Source: Rhyzopertha dominica
Lineage: Eukaryota; Arthropoda; Insecta; Coleoptera; Bostrichidae
Length of the DNA: 64,000 bases
NCBI GenBank assembly: GCA_025024175.1
Contig: QCXZ01000137.1
Coordinates: forward strand, 70,990,680-71,054,679
Direction of reading: 5' to 3'
Shown: positions 33,071 through 45,349 of the stretch, one piece after another
Position numbering within the stretch: the stretch's first letter is position 1
Layout: every line of letters begins with the position of its first letter
Made by a program: the position numbers and the translations under genes
The notes under the pieces: generated by a model
The model's input: the letters and a program-made list of their open reading frames with translations, nothing else
Database searches by the model: none
Told to the model about the DNA's origin: nothing

Positions 33071-35875
33071 TTGAAATAGTTTGAAATATTGAAAGAGGAA
33101 CATTTGATACATCATAGTTCCTGGAATGGCTACCGTTCTCCGTTTGGAATTTACAAATGATCAGAATTTTTTAGGCGATTGTTTAATTGAGTTTTCGGTG
33201 GCGATTGATAAAACTAGTATATTCCTTCCGAATTTCGCGACGAACGTTACGCCTTAAAGATTTTAATTTATCAAGGTGAAATTGCAATGCTGATTTGTTG
33301 TAATGGTTCGCATTTTATTTTTTGTATTTATTAATTTAATGACAAACCTGGTGAACTATGATGGATAATTGTGGTTCTTCCACTACATCATGTTCATTAA
33401 AAAGATAATATAAAACGGAGTAAAAAACAATTAGCATACTTTGCAAAAAATATTATCAGTTGCGGAGGTAATTATAAAATGTACGGACTCTGCAGGAAGG
33501 AATGCTTTCACTTCTAGCGGATTTTGCTTCCTAGAAACCTTTGAGGAAGGGCAATACAGTCATCTGTATGTCAAGGTTTATATTTCACCTCCACCAAGAT
33601 ACTAGAGAGCTCTTGCGTCGCAGACTATGAGATCTCTAGCTCTTCGACCGAACCCGTTAGATAAATAATTATTATTTTTGGTTTTCATAATTTTCAACGA
33701 AAGTGCGATCTATTTGAAATAGTTGTTAAGGTTTTCGAGTACTAGTAGCTCGCATTCTATTCACGTGGTCTCCAGAACTACAAGCAGGTGGTTTGAAAAG
33801 GATTTTAATGTACATTCGACACTTTCTAAAAGGACAGCCACATACGTGATTTTGTGTAGAGGTAGACTTGGTCAAGATCCGCCAAGTCAATTCAGTATCT
33901 AAAAATTGTACAAATTCCACAGAGCATAACTTGATTTGATAGTGATGAAAATGTTATTTGCCTGCTACTCATAGTCCAGAGCTTGTCGACTTCGTGTTCT
34001 TTCTATAGCGTATTTCAGGAGACTAACATCAGTTCCATCAGTGAGTAATTTCCCTTATTTTTCGATTCAGTAATTCCAAATATTGTTAGAATACTACCCC
34101 TGGATCTGGTATTTTCCTCTTCCAAGTAACTGTACATCAGTATTAAAAGATTTTGCATCTGCTTATAAACAGAAACCAACTTTTCATCTATGTCGAAGAC
34201 AAACACTTCTGCTAATATTTTTTCTCAGATTTAGTGCTTCTGACGATACCGAGATTAGCCACGTCTCGTCTCGGTTTCGTACCCGAGACCGAACATACGA
34301 GACTCTCGTGTTTTTACACAAATTTTTATATAAAAGAGTGGGATTAAATTGTTTACACTAGTGACGATAATTTTGAACTTGAACTAGGTGTCATCATGTC
34401 AGTGTAATGCTGAAGACATTGCCATCTAAATTCTTACTTATAATTATCATGTTGGTTCCCATTATTTTATTATCAACTTCATAACATTATTTACAAACAA
34501 TCGACTTACGAATATATTTGGTGTGCTGCACTGTTATTTTTAATAAATAGGTTACAGAGGACAAATACCCAGATACCAAATTTAATCACCCGTAACCACC
34601 ACCGTGTAACTGTAGAAGTAATATCTGAAGATATTTACGATACACTTTAGTTGTTTTAGAGGGTTACCTGCATATTTCTAATATCGCCTTTGATGACATT
34701 TTTGTAAAAGAGATTTCAAAAATATTAGAATTACCATCACTTATCAGAAATCCGAGACTCTCGTCACAAGACTGAGGCTTAAGTAGGCCGATAGCAAAGA
34801 AACTGTGCATTTCCGAGACCGAGGCACTACTCAGATTGCTATGTTCTGTTGTACCATGTCTTCTTTCGTCTTCTGAACCCTATCTCGCATCATTCTGTAG
34901 TTTGCTTGCTTCGGCCTTTTTAAATCTGTTTTGCACTTTTGCATTTATAGTTTTCGTCTCTTAAGTCTTCAGTCCTTCAGTCATACATTTTTGTAATAAA
35001 GAGTAATCGGACGATTCCTCCGTAGTTTTCAAAATTGTCTGAATATGCTTTTCTGAATACTGATGTATACAGATATTTCCATCTTTCAATTTTCTTCTTA
35101 ATTTCATGCCATTCTGTGCTAATGCCAACTTATAGCGAGAGATCGTTTAAGCAGCTTTTTGCCAGAGCATAAGACGGTAAATTTTATCTTCTGGCATCGC
35201 ATAACATCGCAGTAAGAATAAAAAATTAACATAAAATCGATATTTTAAAGGCTATTAAAACAAGTATGCTAGTAATATAGTTAGCACTCAAACACCAGAT
35301 AGACTGAAGGTTTATTCAGTACAAGATAGACGCTTAAGTAAAAGTGAACACAATATCTCGCATCGATCGTCTTTCATTAGCTCACATTCAACAGATTTAA
35401 TGAGGCAATACTTACTCAACCTTATGAATATTCTACTAGGTTCGTTTGCTCGCTACCTCGATGTTAATTGTGTTATGTGGTATGAAAATACAGGGTTTCA
35501 AGTACCTACCAAGCAAATTGGACTGTTTGTCTTGCTTAGGGACCACTGCACGAAGGAAAAGACAAAGTGGATGAGTGATTACCGCCATCTGGATAATTCC
35601 CGGGGAATGATATCCGAGATTTTCGGTATGGAAACAGGACAGATGATAGCAATCCGTCAAACACTCTACTGTCTATTGCAATTCTGTGTATGATGTAACG
35701 CGCTGCAGATATTCGTTTGATGTATTACTAGTACGTACGCGCCTCTGGAAGTCCAATCTTTTAATCCGCTTAGGACTTTAACTGCGGACGTTTTTGATGT
35801 ATGAAAATGTATTGGCGTTGTGGGGTAATGCAAAAATTTTGAACCTTTTTGAGAACAAGCATTTTTTGTATTTAT
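33071..35875. other. Gene-free stretch
   Basis: No coding motifs in either strand. A cluster of CGAGAC/GTCTCG words lies at about 34248-34310 and again at 34745-34830. Open frames such as 34083-34361 and 35400-35693 have no recognisable domain. GCCAGA...TCTGGC (about 35161-35196) can form a hairpin. Confidence 0.5.
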
Positions 35876-35879
35876 GTAC

Positions 35880-36615
35880 ATTGGGCTTCAAAAGTATTGA
35901 CTGGTACCCCGGAGTGATGATCGGGTCCTCACCGCTTGACACCTTTAGGATCAACACCCAAGGGTCTAGTTGAGCGGTTCGTATTTTTAATTTTGCTTAC
36001 CTACATCTTAGGGGACAAAGCGATGATCGGAAGTTTAAATTTTCAACTGATGTCTAAGTTTCCCAAACTTCTACTAGTGGTAATAGATTAAATTATTTTC
36101 AACATTTGCTAGTATATATGATCTAGCTGTTTTTAAAAGAAAAGGAATGCCCAATGTATTGCGAAAAGAGCTAAAAAAATCATTTTGTGCAGAAAGCAGG
36201 ACGTAACGGTTGTTCAGAACTTTTTGACTTCCAATTTGTAGAAACATATCAAATTAAACAAAAATGTGGGCGCTTCCTCACGGCTTATCGTCCTTGGGGT
36301 GAAGACTCAAGGAAGGGTGTAGAGCGAGGTTCTCGATTCTAATTTTGCTNAGCTATATGAAATGTCACAAAAGCATAACTGAAAATTTAAGCTTTCAGTT
36401 TGATTTTTTTTTAAATTTGACTAATTAAGATTGACACTTAATCAAGAAATTCATCGCAATAAAAGTTGAGTCACTTTCTGCAAACTGGTCCTTACTGTAG
36501 GCTTTGAAATTAAATATTTACTAAAATGCGGGCATGCAGAATTAATTTTGTAAAATTTTAGAAATTGTTAAATTTATTGTATTTTATAACTAGTTATTAT
36601 TGTCACGTGTTCGAT
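35880..36615 (+). repeat. Left arm of long inverted repeat (about 735 bp)
   Basis: The sequence starting ATTGGGCTTCAAAAGTATTG recurs in inverted orientation ending at 40655, and colinear matches run through the whole arm. Examples are ACGTAACGGTTGTTCAGAAC (36204-36223) and CAATAAAAGTTGAGTCA near 36458. GTAC stands directly outside both arms (35876-35879 and 40656-40659). Similarity is lower than for a fresh duplication, with many substitutions and small gaps. Confidence 0.85.
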
Positions 36616-37424
36616 TCAAACAATAGAATAGATTTATTTTAATTGATGATTAATCGTTAACGTTTAAAATAATGGAAGCTTCCACAAAAAAAGAAATACA
36701 AATATTTTTGAGTAAATTATGATTTAAAGAACTGATTACCAATTAGTGAATGTTTAATTTGCAGGAAGTAATAGAATCTTAGCAATTGATAATAATAAAC
36801 TAGCGCCATCTTTTTAAATTAAATCTGCATTTAAAACACCGAAATCCCCGGTTGTTATATACCAGTAAAAATTCTTCCCCAAAATAATGCTTTTTATGAA
36901 AATAGTTTAGGTGTGTTTAATCTGATATATGCTTTCACGAAATAGAAGTCAAAAGGTTTTGTAGAGCTTTATGTATTTAAAATATTTTTCTACCTGCAGT
37001 TTCACACTTTTTAAAATATTTTCAGTATCCTGCGCAATCTTTAATAACTTATTATAGTTTTCAAACTTGGATCAAACGAGAATTACTGATAAAATGATTA
37101 AATCTTTAAATATTCGTCCCTTATAGATAGTTTTCCGACGGACGGACGGTTAGGTAAATGGTAAGATATTAAATCCTCTTAGAAAGCACCTGGTATCTAA
37201 ATTTGGGAAATCCCAAGAAGGTTCCGCTTTAGTTCTTTGTATCTGTCCCTATCAGGTAATAAAATGGTTTACTTAACAACGGAAGTGGAATAAATTAAAA
37301 TTTTGTAAATTGCAGAGGCGAGAACGGAATTTTGTTTCATCACGAAAGCATTAAAACGGATTTCGCCGATTTTAGTGTGGTTATTTAAATTATAAAGTTT
37401 ATAGTTCTATGTAAAAAAGTAACA

Positions 37425-37457
<33 letters not shown>

Positions 37458-37984
37458 TGATTAACANACATATTCCACCTCAGCTTTCGTAATAAATAAA
37501 ACATGTGTTTTACGTCAATATCAAATATGAAATAAATTTCCACAAAATTACATATATTTGGAAGATTTGTGTTTTATTAATAGTTATTTAATTTAAGTGT
37601 ATTTAATCCCAAGAACGAAGTTCGAGTGCCTAATTCTTTTAAACAGATAAAACGAGATTAATATATAAATGCAAATACAAGATTTTATTTACTATCGCCA
37701 CCTATAAATAGTAAGAAACCAAAATTATGCATATATAAAAAATAATTTCACATGAGTTTCTCCTGAAATGTCAGGGAAATTCCACTGTTTGTATAAAACT
37801 CGAGACGGATACATTGCAAGTAAAACTAGTGAACCTAAAAAAAGTTAATGTGAATGTGTTAACAAGCAAAGTTAAATTCTATAACATGTTTTAATAACAT
37901 AATTTAATGAGTGTATTACAACATGGATTTTGATACAAATCCGTGTTTTAATTAACTACATTAAAACACTGGACGCAACTCCGG
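36616..37984. other. Gene-free stretch inside the inverted repeat
   Basis: AT-rich, with no coding motif. An AAT microsatellite lies at 37424-37456. A GACGGACGGACGG patch occurs at about 37139-37150. I see nothing else I can support. Confidence 0.5.
37424..37456. repeat. (AAT)n microsatellite
   Basis: About 11 uninterrupted AAT/TAA units. It may be a LINE tail remnant, since the LINEs at 38026 and 58611 end in the same triplet, but no LINE body is attached. Confidence 0.9.
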
Positions 37985-38021
37985 TGGGGTGCGTCATCAT
38001 CATCATCATCGGTAGAATAGT

Positions 38022-38108
<87 letters not shown>

Positions 38109-39720
38109 TATTTAGCTTTATCGTTACATAGCCACGTCAAATACAGTGGCACTAACGAGTACAGATACAATACAATAGTACGAGCACAATGCACAATTTA
38201 AATAGACACGGTTAAAAAGTCCTCTATATTATAACCGCATAAATCTTGCAGTATAACTGTCACCTCATTTTTAAATTTACTACGCTTTAATTTTTTAATT
38301 TTGTCTGGCAGTTTATTGAAAAATTTTATGCACCAATAATTCACACTGTGTTGTGTAGTGTTTATTCTGTGGTAAGGCATACAAATTTTGTTCTTATTAC
38401 GTGTTTCGTAAGCATGAAATAAACCATTTTTATCAAAGATGTTTATGTTATCATAGGCATACATCACGCAGGTAAGTATATAAAGTGAATATACGGTAAG
38501 TATTTTACTTTTTTAAACAAACTTTTACAACTGTGTTGATATCCTACGTCGTTTAAGATTCTAATAGCTCTCTTTTGTTTTAAAAATAGATCATGAACAC
38601 GTGAATGCATACCCCAAATGATTATTCCATATAAGAGGACGCTATGAAAGTTAGAGTAGTATGCGGTAAGTGCAGTTTTTGCATTGACATTACATTTTAG
38701 ATATTTTATTGTAAAAAGAGCCTTTGATAGTTTTTTGTTCAGAAAGTTTATATGTTCTGTCCACTGAAAGTTATACTCAAACCAAACACCTAAAAATTTA
38801 ACTGGGCTCTGGTTTTCTAGTTTCTGTGTAGTGAAAACTATCTTTTTTGTTTTTTAGTTGTTTAAATTTAAATTATTAGCACACTGAATACTATCTCTTC
38901 CCTTGCAGGCTGCCAAATCTACAGTGGATGCGATGTTAAAGATGGAGGTATCATCCGCAAACAGACACACATCGTCCGCTTTAATGTTCACTGGTAAGTC
39001 ATTCACATACACCAGGAAGATCAGCGCACCAAGAATTGACCCCTGTGGAACCCCTTTGTCGATTTGCTTCCAGGTAGACCGTTGACCGTTATAGACTACA
39101 CGCTGTTTTCTATTGCTGAGGTAAGAACGCAGCAAAACTTAATGGAACTCCCCTAATGCCATAGTATTCCAGCTTAGAAAGTAATACTTGATGTGAAACT
39201 CTGTCAAATGCTTTACTTAGATCACAGTATATAGCTTCCGTGACTAGTTTTTCGTCTAGCGCTCGCGTTACATTTTCAACCACCTGGATCATGGCTGTAA
39301 CAGTAGATTTACCACTTTTGTATCCATGCTGTTTACCGCATAATATGTTCTTTTTTTCGAAGTACTAGATGAGTTTGTTCTTTACCCATAGTTCAAAAAT
39401 CTTTGACAACACCGGTAGCACCGCAATAGGCCTGTAATTTCTGGCATCGTTTATATTGCCACCTTTATGAAGCGGTTTTATCTCCGCAAGTTTCAGACAG
39501 TCTGGAAAAATTCCTGTTCTAATGTATAGATTCATCAGCCTAGTGAGCGATATTACCATTGCATGAAATACTGATTTTATAAATCGGGTGCTTATTCCGT
39601 TGCAGTCCTGTCGATTTTGATTTAATTTTCTTTATTAAACCCTCAACATCCTGTTCAGTTTATTATTATGAGTATTTAACATTTGAGCTTTTTACCTCGT
39701 TACGCATTTTCTATAATTAA
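37985..39720 (-). pseudogene. LINE with (TTA)n tail, 5'-truncated and frameshifted
   Basis: Reverse transcriptase pieces run in order on the minus strand. 39559-39365 has IFPDCLKLAEIKPLHKGG and NYRPIAVLPVLSKIFE. 39292-39110 has [15 protein letters not shown]. 39135-38854 has GVPQGSILGALIFLVYVND and the catalytic FADD at 38950-38961. A C-terminal piece at 38467-38198 has YWCIKFFNKLPDKIK. The 3' end is a long AAT/TTA run at 38026-38108. Endonuclease and ORF1 are absent. Order, motifs and tail point to a jockey/CR1-type non-LTR element. It lies inside the long inverted repeat. Confidence 0.9.
38026..38108. repeat. (AAT)n tract, LINE tail
   Basis: About 27 units with one interruption near 38072. 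It follows the LINE 3' end on the minus strand, so it is best read as the element's tail. A short (ATC)n run lies next to it at about 37995-38011. Confidence 0.9.
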
Positions 39721-39934
39721 TTATAGATAATTGAGTTTAACTGACTGTGTAAATGTTGTTAAAGCATTTTAGTACCGTTTCCGTAAAAAATGGGTTAGTC
39801 AGTCATTATGTTTATGTTATAAGTAGGGGTGTACGATTCGGCCATTGACGAATCATTTTAACCTTTTAAATATAAATAGACTTTTATTAAGATTAAATAC
39901 TTTGCTTTNTACAATAAATTGCTCAAAATATATA
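39721..39934. other. Short unassigned stretch
   Basis: AT-rich sequence between the LINE and the right inverted arm. 'TAGGGGTGTACGATTCGG' near 39824-39841 resembles a DNA-transposon terminus, but no partner was found. Confidence 0.35.
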
Positions 39935-40655
39935 CACGTGCCAATAATTAATTACAAAATCCAATAAATTTAACAATTTTTATAATTTTACAGAATTAAT
40001 TCTGCACGACCGCATATAGTAAATATTAAATTACAAAAACGATATTAAGGACCAGTTTGTAGAAAATGACTTAACTTTTATTGTGATGAATTTCGTGATA
40101 AAGCGTCAACTTTAATCAATTAAACTAAAAGTTTAAACTTTCGGTTATCATTTTGTGACATTTCATATAGCTAAGCAAAATTAGATACGAGAACCGCACC
40201 GCTAGACCCTTCCTTGAGTCTGAATCCTAAGGACGATAAGCCGTGAGGAACGGCCCATATGTTTGTTTAATTTTGTGTTGTTGTTTGACAAAGTCAAAAA
40301 GTTCTGAACAACCGTTACGTCCTGCTTTCTGCACAAAATGACTTTTTTTCTTGCCTTTTTTCGTAATACATTGGGCATTCCTTTTAATTTTAAAAACATC
40401 TAAATCATATATTACTGGCATACTAGCAAATGTTTGTTGAACATAGTTTAATCACCACTAGTAGAAGTTTGGGAAACGTGGACATAAGTTGAAAATTTAA
40501 ACTTCCGATCTTCGCTTTGTCTCGTAAGATGTAGGTAAGCAAAATTAGAAATACGAACCACATCACTAGACCCTTGGGTCTTAATCCTAAAGATGTCAAG
40601 CGGTGAGGCCCCACCCATCACTACGGGGTACCAGTCAATACTTTTGAAGCCCAGT
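39935..40655 (-). repeat. Right arm of long inverted repeat
   Basis: Read on the minus strand from 40655 it matches the left arm from 35880 through its full length. The landmark ACGTAACGGTTGTTCAGAAC appears inverted at about 40302-40321. GTAC follows at 40656-40659. The small open frames here (40202-40614, minus) have no domain and are not kept in the left arm. Confidence 0.85.
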
Positions 40656-40659
40656 GTAC

Positions 40660-43600
40660 TTCAAGATATGCTAGAACAATAAATAGTAGCGTAGTAAAAA
40701 ATATAGCAGATGCTGAATCCTGTAACTTACATTATTAGTGTTAATATTATCAGAGAGATTAGGCCTCCTCGTCTGTCAAGTTAGGATATCTGTTGTGAAT
40801 GCCATACTCTGACAAAGGAAAGAAGTAAAGAAGATTTTCTTATTGGTTGTTACTTACTGATATCATTGCCAAATTTTTTATATATCTTGCTTAACGTTTG
40901 CGATGGCAGAACTAAAACCGAAAGATAAAATCGAGTTTTAACTAGGGATGATAGAACCTTAGATTTAGGCTAATAATAACAGGCCGGCATGTAGCGCTAT
41001 CTCTCTCGACGCCTACGTCACGAATTCGGTCCGCTCTGCACAGAACTCCCATAATACTCTCTTTTAGTAGCTATGCGCACTTATTAGGAGAGAAAAGCTG
41101 GAAACTGCTAAAGACTGCTCATTCAACACTGCTCTATACTGAAAGGTATTTAATAATATACATCAAAGCTTACTGCAACATCTATTTGCTTTATAGTCTG
41201 TATCACAACAAATGAAAACGTCGTCGCGGTGATGTTTCCCTGGCTTATTGAAAATGACGCATTTGGACACGTTCGTAGGCATCAAAAGATAAAAAAAGTC
41301 GCTAAGCTATCAAGTGTTTAAAGTTTTTTAATACTTTTTCATAAAGAATTTAACATTGGGCAACCACTAGCTTTATAAGCTTATATAAGTCATGTTAATA
41401 ATCAATAGGTAACTAAAATGTCCAAGCCAAAATGCCTCATTTGCAGAATGTTCAATTTTCTTAATTTTATCATTTCTTAATTGGTATTAGTATAATTTAA
41501 AATAAGAAGTCCGTATTTACTTCTGGTCTTTATGTTGTGTTGAATTTCGATACTTTTTTATTTCACTCACTTGAAATTCTACTGAAGAGATAAAAAATCC
41601 CTAGGGCTAAGAAGCATTGTGGTATCTATAACTACAGTTGAAAGTGACAATATCGGGACACTTCTATAAATATTTACGTCTTTACTAAGTAACTATCTTT
41701 TTAAAATATCAGCATTTATGTATTTCTGTTTTATTTTTAGCGCATTTTCCAAAAGCGCTACTGTTAGCACTGGATGTCTGTCTCATAACTTAACGGCTTA
41801 ACGGATCCGGCTGGTTGAATATGTCTTGGCCTATCGATGATTAACAAGTATTCATTTTTTGCTGTCTATAAGAAATGAGATGAAATACATCTCGAGGATA
41901 CAAGTAAAATGTGATAGATTTTCGTGAAATAGCTTTTTTAATCTTGTTTAATACTACAAGTTCTATTTTTCTGTTCTGTATTTTATTATCGTTTTCTAAA
42001 AATTTTGTGTTATCATTTTATGAATTTTTTATTTTATTTGTCTGTTACATAATCTATATTTATCCAATAATATATTTTTATTACGCATGCGTCATAATCA
42101 ACAATTATCGCACGCTGCAGCGTGTGTAAAATGATGATTATGATGCGCCTACTTTTTTATTACCTAGATATTTACCTGCCGTTTAAATTACTAGGTATAC
42201 CTTTTGTACCCATATCAAAATGAACGAACACTTTTAAAAACAACATTTCTTTATTCTAAGTAACTATGATACTCTTATTTTAAATAAACATTGATTGTAC
42301 AATTTGTATTTTTAGATATTTCAATTCCCGCATTTTTAAGTGCATTATTTTCTAAGAGAATCCCTATAACAACCAAGTTTTATGATTTAAGCCTACTAAA
42401 GATAATTACAAAATTGTAAAAGAGAATGTTTAATGTTTAAAACACGTGCTTCCTAATTAAACAACCAATGGGTTGGATTAACTTTATTTGACATGCGACT
42501 TATGTCACTTATGTCACTATTTGCGTACGAGCTCTTTAACCGGTCAATCAAGAGTGGTACTATCCATTAAGGTCGGAGATTCATAACGTTGATAATAGTT
42601 TTTGTACTACGAGATTTTGGACAGTAACGGTACCTATCTATTTTATTTATTCATTTAAAAATCTGTTCGAATAAAACAGATTTACTTCAAAGCAACCTTT
42701 ATTAAGTTAGCTGTTTAATTTGTTTTACGTATGAGGTACGCATAACGGTTTTAATTTTGGATTGGTAAATTCAAGAATTACACGTTCTTTGAAATAGTCT
42801 GATTATTATGACATAAATAACTATAAATTGATTTCGCATTTGCGCAATTGTTATTATCTAGGATCTTGTGCGATCGCCAGCCACGTTTAATCGTTTCGCG
42901 CCATAACTATATGCAATCTTAGGCCTTATTTACTGATAACGAATGTTGATAGTTCCGTGCTCTACAAAAAAACTGAATATAAATTATGCTAATCCCATTT
43001 TTTGCTATACGAGAGGAGACAAGTCGTGGTTTTCTTGAAAAGTTAAGCAAAGTTTATTTATTAAATAATTGCTTAAATAATCGTCTAGATGCTTCTTCTT
43101 AAGAAAATTCTATATAAGAAATTGCCTCGCTCAGGGAAGGTAAGCTTGAATTGTTCCCAAATTGTGTTTTAGACAGACCGAAGTAAGCTACTGCAGAAAA
43201 TGGGACCGGACCGGTCTTAGGTTATATTATTATTAGCCAAAGTACTGTCTTTACTGGAAAACTTCCGCAAAATTCAAAATGTGATCGAGGAAGCAGCCTA
43301 TAATATGGATTTGGAATTGTCTGAACGATAGGTCTTTGAAGGTAGCTACAGGNAGGCTGCAAAAAACATTTATTCGTACTTTTGAACGTGAAAATAAGTA
43401 AAAAAGTATAATTCTATAATTTAGCAAAGAGTTGGCTTGAATTTCGCGATATTTATGAATCCTTCATTCACAATAATGACACTATACCCAAAAATTCAAA
43501 TACTAAATTATTTAACAGAATTCTCAGATTGTGGTCCTTAAATTGCACAGTAGGTAGACAATATCTTGATAGATGCTGCTTGACAGCTTTAAAGACAATA

Positions 43601-44470
43601 GATTGTTGGCACAGAATTTAAAAAAAAACTGACTTATCGTTTTTCCCTTTGTGTCGAGTATCTAAGTTTGTCTCAGTTCCTCAGATATCATGCTTTTGCC
43701 CAAGAATCCAGCAAGTTTCATCGTATAACATTTCGTGAGTAGAACTGTCGGCAGACAATTTGCTACAAAACTCCGCTCTGGCATATTACTCTAGTTTTAC
43801 TTGCATCACTGGCCCGCTGTTTACGAAATGGGACCGGAGCATGCAATTTCCATTTGACAAGCAGACCGCACACGGCACGGAACGTTCGTCATACAAATAA
43901 ATTATTAAAATCAGTCAGACAAATGCACCCTTTAATAAAACATGCAGTAAAAACACGCTGACCTGGCCTAACCGAATTATGCGCCGTAACAATGAACACC
44001 GGTCGTTTTATTTGCGCTTTTACCTGCACCGAGGCCAGTACGAACATAATCAATCATGCACACAGGAGCTATAAATCCGAAGCCATATAGCTCCGGCGGT
44101 TTCACGTTGATTACGCTTACTTTTGTCCGGTAATTGCGACTCGTTTATCATTTTTATCTCGAACGAGCTTCCGTACGCGCAACAGCAATTTTCTTTTTGG
44201 TGGACCTGCATCTGATTTGTTAAATGCGCCAGCGGCGAAATTGCAGACCCACACCCCCAACAAGTCGCGTATTATGCGGCGAAGTTAACAGAACAAACCG
44301 AGAAGTGGTAGAATTAGTAATGGCCTGGCGTGCCACAATACGGCGCCGACTTACCTTCAACTGAAAGTTTGGAATATTTATATTTTGCGGTTGACCTGGA
44401 CAGTTCGCGAAAATTCAGTTAGACTACTGTTCAAACTCGCTTTATCTCTATGCCTAACTTGTAAGACGAT
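40660..44470. other. Long gene-free stretch
   Basis: No coding region with recognisable motifs. The 72-codon frame at 41911-42129 is Phe/Ile/Tyr-rich and could be read as a membrane segment, but its composition is what AT-rich DNA gives by chance. CACGCTGCAGCGTG (about 42110-42123) is a perfect 14-bp palindrome. About 43780-44440 is less AT-rich and looks like single-copy DNA. An N is at 43353. Confidence 0.5.
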
Positions 44471-44473
44471 ATA

Positions 44474-44649
44474 CAGGGAGCTCAACCAAAAAGATTTAGT
44501 CATAAGTATCTGGGAAAATACAAATTAGATTTTGCAATTGGCATACTAATTCAAATAGTGCCATTCGAACTAAAATATACTCAAACTGCTACAACTTCCG
44601 ATTATACCTGAAGTAGCTGGTAACTTTCTTATTTTATATGAACACCCTG
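44474..44649. mobile_element. Mariner-type MITE, 176 bp
   Basis: The left end CAGGGAGCTCA (44474-44484) and the right end TGAACACCCTG (44639-44649) are inverted copies with two mismatches. TA flanks both sides (44472-44473 and 44650-44651), as expected of Tc1/mariner insertion. There is no coding sequence. CAGGG is also how the larger mariner-like element at 7707 begins, so that family may be the source of its mobility. Confidence 0.75.
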
Positions 44650-44651
44650 TA

Positions 44652-45349
44652 TTTTTTCATATTTTTGGATTTTTTGGTTAATTTAAGGGTGTTCATTCCA
44701 GGTCATCTATATCTATCTAAAATCAACTGTTCTTAAACTTTTGTAAAATAATTACGTCTTCATGGATTACTTTAAGAACGATGAATTGATCCATCTATAT
44801 ATGGAAGGTAATTAAGTAGAAATAGTTTAAATGTAAACATCTAAGTCAAATTCCACTTCTTTATTTGTATAAAATAAAAAGCGCTTTCCACCACTCAAGT
44901 GGCCAGTATCAGTGTTAAAAATAGACCGTATACAATTTAAATACAGACAATGTAAAGGACACTAAATTAACAGGTTACAAAACATAAAACTTTACATACA
45001 ACATTTTCAAAACAAGATTGCATTGATGAATGTNTTGTTATTTAATTAAAGAGGTGGGCGTATTTGTATACCATTTACACTCCTGAAATATTAAAAAAAT
45101 ACAATAACTTGTGAAACTTCATAGAACGTTTCAGTAAAAAAACGTAAAACTAAAACTTCGTTAATAAATTAGAATTAACATAATAAAACATTTTTTATTT
45201 TATTTAGTTTCTTTTAACACAGTAAGACTTTTAGCGGGTAGTCTGGCTTCACCCAGGAAAATGTCGAAGCTACGTTAGTGGTTGATCGTATCCAAAATAT
45301 TTCTTTAGGTCTAACAGCTTACTTTTAGTTAAGAAACTTAGCAGTCTCA
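44652..45349. other. Gene-free stretch
   Basis: AT-rich, no coding motif and no element terminus recognised. A single N is at 45034. Confidence 0.5.

Larger units (their letters stand above)
35880..40655. mobile_element. Putative 4.8-kb transposon with long terminal inverted repeats
   Basis: Two arms of about 720-735 bp face each other, and GTAC abuts both outer ends as a possible 4-bp target duplication. GTAC is its own reverse complement, so it could also be the last bases of the repeat itself. The inner 3.3 kb holds a LINE (about 37990-39720) and AT-rich DNA, and no transposase. It could be a non-autonomous foldback-type element later hit by the LINE, or simply two copies of a repeat in opposite orientation. 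Confidence 0.5.

Noticed and set aside
34240..34285. CTGACGA followed by a long stem as a second hammerhead
   Set aside because: The GAAA that must follow stem II is absent; TTCG stands there.
34083..34361. 92-codon frame spanning the CGAGAC cluster as a gene
   Set aside because: Its Arg/Thr-rich part comes from the repeated word itself.
35400..35693. 97-codon plus-strand open frame as a gene
   Set aside because: It has no recognised domain and an overlapping open frame of similar size on the other strand.
40202..40614. Three open frames in the right inverted arm as a transposase remnant
   Set aside because: They are not kept in the left arm, which has stops at matching places, and show no transposase motif.
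41911..42129. Membrane protein suggested by a Phe/Ile-rich 72-codon frame
   Set aside because: T-rich DNA gives such frames by chance, and no start context or homologous motif supports it.
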